DNA from: JAEINY01 sp942490535
GTDB lineage: Bacteria > Bacteroidota > Bacteroidia > Bacteroidales > Marinilabiliaceae
Direction: 5' to 3'
Assembly: GCA_942490535.1 (NCBI GenBank)
Contig: CALNXQ010000003.1
Location: 496,001-560,000, forward strand
Length of the DNA: 64,000 bases
Shown: positions 63,580 through 64,000 of the stretch, piece by piece
Position numbering within the stretch: position 1 is the stretch's first letter
Layout: each line of letters opens with the position of its first letter
The notes under the pieces: model-generated
Database searches by the model: none
Told to the model about the DNA's origin: nothing
Seen by the model: the letters and a program-made list of their open reading frames with translations, nothing else
Translations under genes and position numbers: made by a program

Positions 63580-64000
63580 ATGGACGCCCTTCAATCCTTA
63601 TTTTCTGAACAGATCATTGAGGCTATTGGCTGGGTACTGGTTCATTCCAGCTGGCAAGCTTCTCTGTTATTAATAGTCTTGATCATTGCATTGGTGCTGA
63701 TGCGAAATTTCTCAGCACGTGCGCGCTACTTTGCTGCTTACTCGACCTTGCTCCTCATCCTTGGCGGCTCCATCGCAACCGGGGTAAAGGCGTATCACCA
63801 TGCCATGGAAAAGCAAGTACTGAAAGAACGGTTGCTGACCAGTCCCGAGGGCATGACCTCTGAAATCAAAGCCCTTCTGCAAACATTTGAAAGCGCAATG
63901 GTTAAGAAACCATCTGAAGCTCACCTGAAATGGATGAATGTGAAGTCAACTATCCAATCGCACTTTCACATTGTGTTTACCCTATGGCTCTTAGGTATCC
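63580..64000 (+). CDS. BlaR1/MecR1-type M56 sensor peptidase, 5' part
   Basis: The frame opens at ATG 63580-63582, two bases after the repressor's stop, and runs off the right edge (140 codons visible). The N-terminus has the family's membrane helices: WVLVHSSWQASLLLIVLIIALVLM, then FAAYSTLLLILGGSIATG, then a third starting at FHIVFTLWLLGI. The R-ARYFAAY pattern before the second helix is typical of M56 proteins in this phylum. The zinc HExxH motif and any sensor domain (or the TonB-like domains often found in Bacteroidota versions) would lie outside the window. Confidence 0.82.
   Translation, partial: MDALQSLFSEQIIEAIGWVLVHSSWQASLLLIVLIIALVLMRNFSARARYFAAYSTLLLILGGSIATGVKAYHHAMEKQVLKERLLTSPEGMTSEIKALLQTFESAMVKKPSEAHLKWMNVKSTIQSHFHIVFTLWLLGI

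Overview
The window looks like a chromosomal segment of a free-living, probably marine or sediment Bacteroidota (Bacteroidales/Marinilabiliales-like). The evidence is a SusC/SusD pair, a hybrid two-component (HTCC) regulator, type IX secretion (T9SS) C-terminal sorting tails, many SPII lipoproteins, TAnnTTTG-type -7 promoter elements, almost no Shine-Dalgarno sequences, and a large set of sulfatases. No rRNA, tRNA, CRISPR array, insertion sequence or phage gene was found.

Region 1 (1-2100): the 5' part of a secreted GH31 glycosidase running off the left edge, then a small unrecognised protein. Region 2 (2277-14107) is AT-richer and reads as one sensory locus. A TonB-dependent receptor is followed by four tandem, mutually similar LivJ-type periplasmic-binding lipoproteins plus the C-terminal relic of a fifth. 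After these come a membrane histidine kinase with a YfiR-like (DUF4154) sensor, a stand-alone receiver protein, and a REC-HisKA-HATPase-REC hybrid kinase. No ABC permease or ATPase is present, so the binding proteins more likely act as ligand receptors than as import components.

Region 3 (14243-50881) is a polysaccharide utilisation locus for a sulfated glycan. It has eight sulfatase domains, one inside a very large GH(clan A)-CHB_HEX_C-sulfatase-CBM-T9SS fusion. It also has GH3, GH9, two GH130, an SGNH esterase, a two-module T9SS-exported binding protein, a YCF48-like lipoprotein, SusC/SusD and the HTCC regulator. Cytoplasmic GH130 enzymes would finish oligosaccharides released outside. No sulfatase-maturating enzyme is in the window, so it must be encoded elsewhere. 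A direct repeat with a 22-bp period (half-site GAACGATTNNTCTNCCC) lies before susC, the fusion gene, the binding-protein gene and the first plus-strand sulfatase. In all four, a -7 box starts exactly 37 nt after the first base of the promoter-proximal half-site. A fifth copy lies before the HTCC gene. This is the best candidate for an undescribed regulatory code here.

Region 4 (51139-64000) is more ordinary: an M14 carboxypeptidase, RlmF rRNA methyltransferase, two small membrane proteins, a patatin-like pseudogene, and an odd zinc-finger SDR protein whose active-site Tyr is replaced. A secreted unknown protein, a U32 (RlhA-like) protein, a TetR-nitroreductase pair behind a 32-bp palindrome, and a BlaI/BlaR1 pair with twin operators follow; BlaR1 runs off the right edge.
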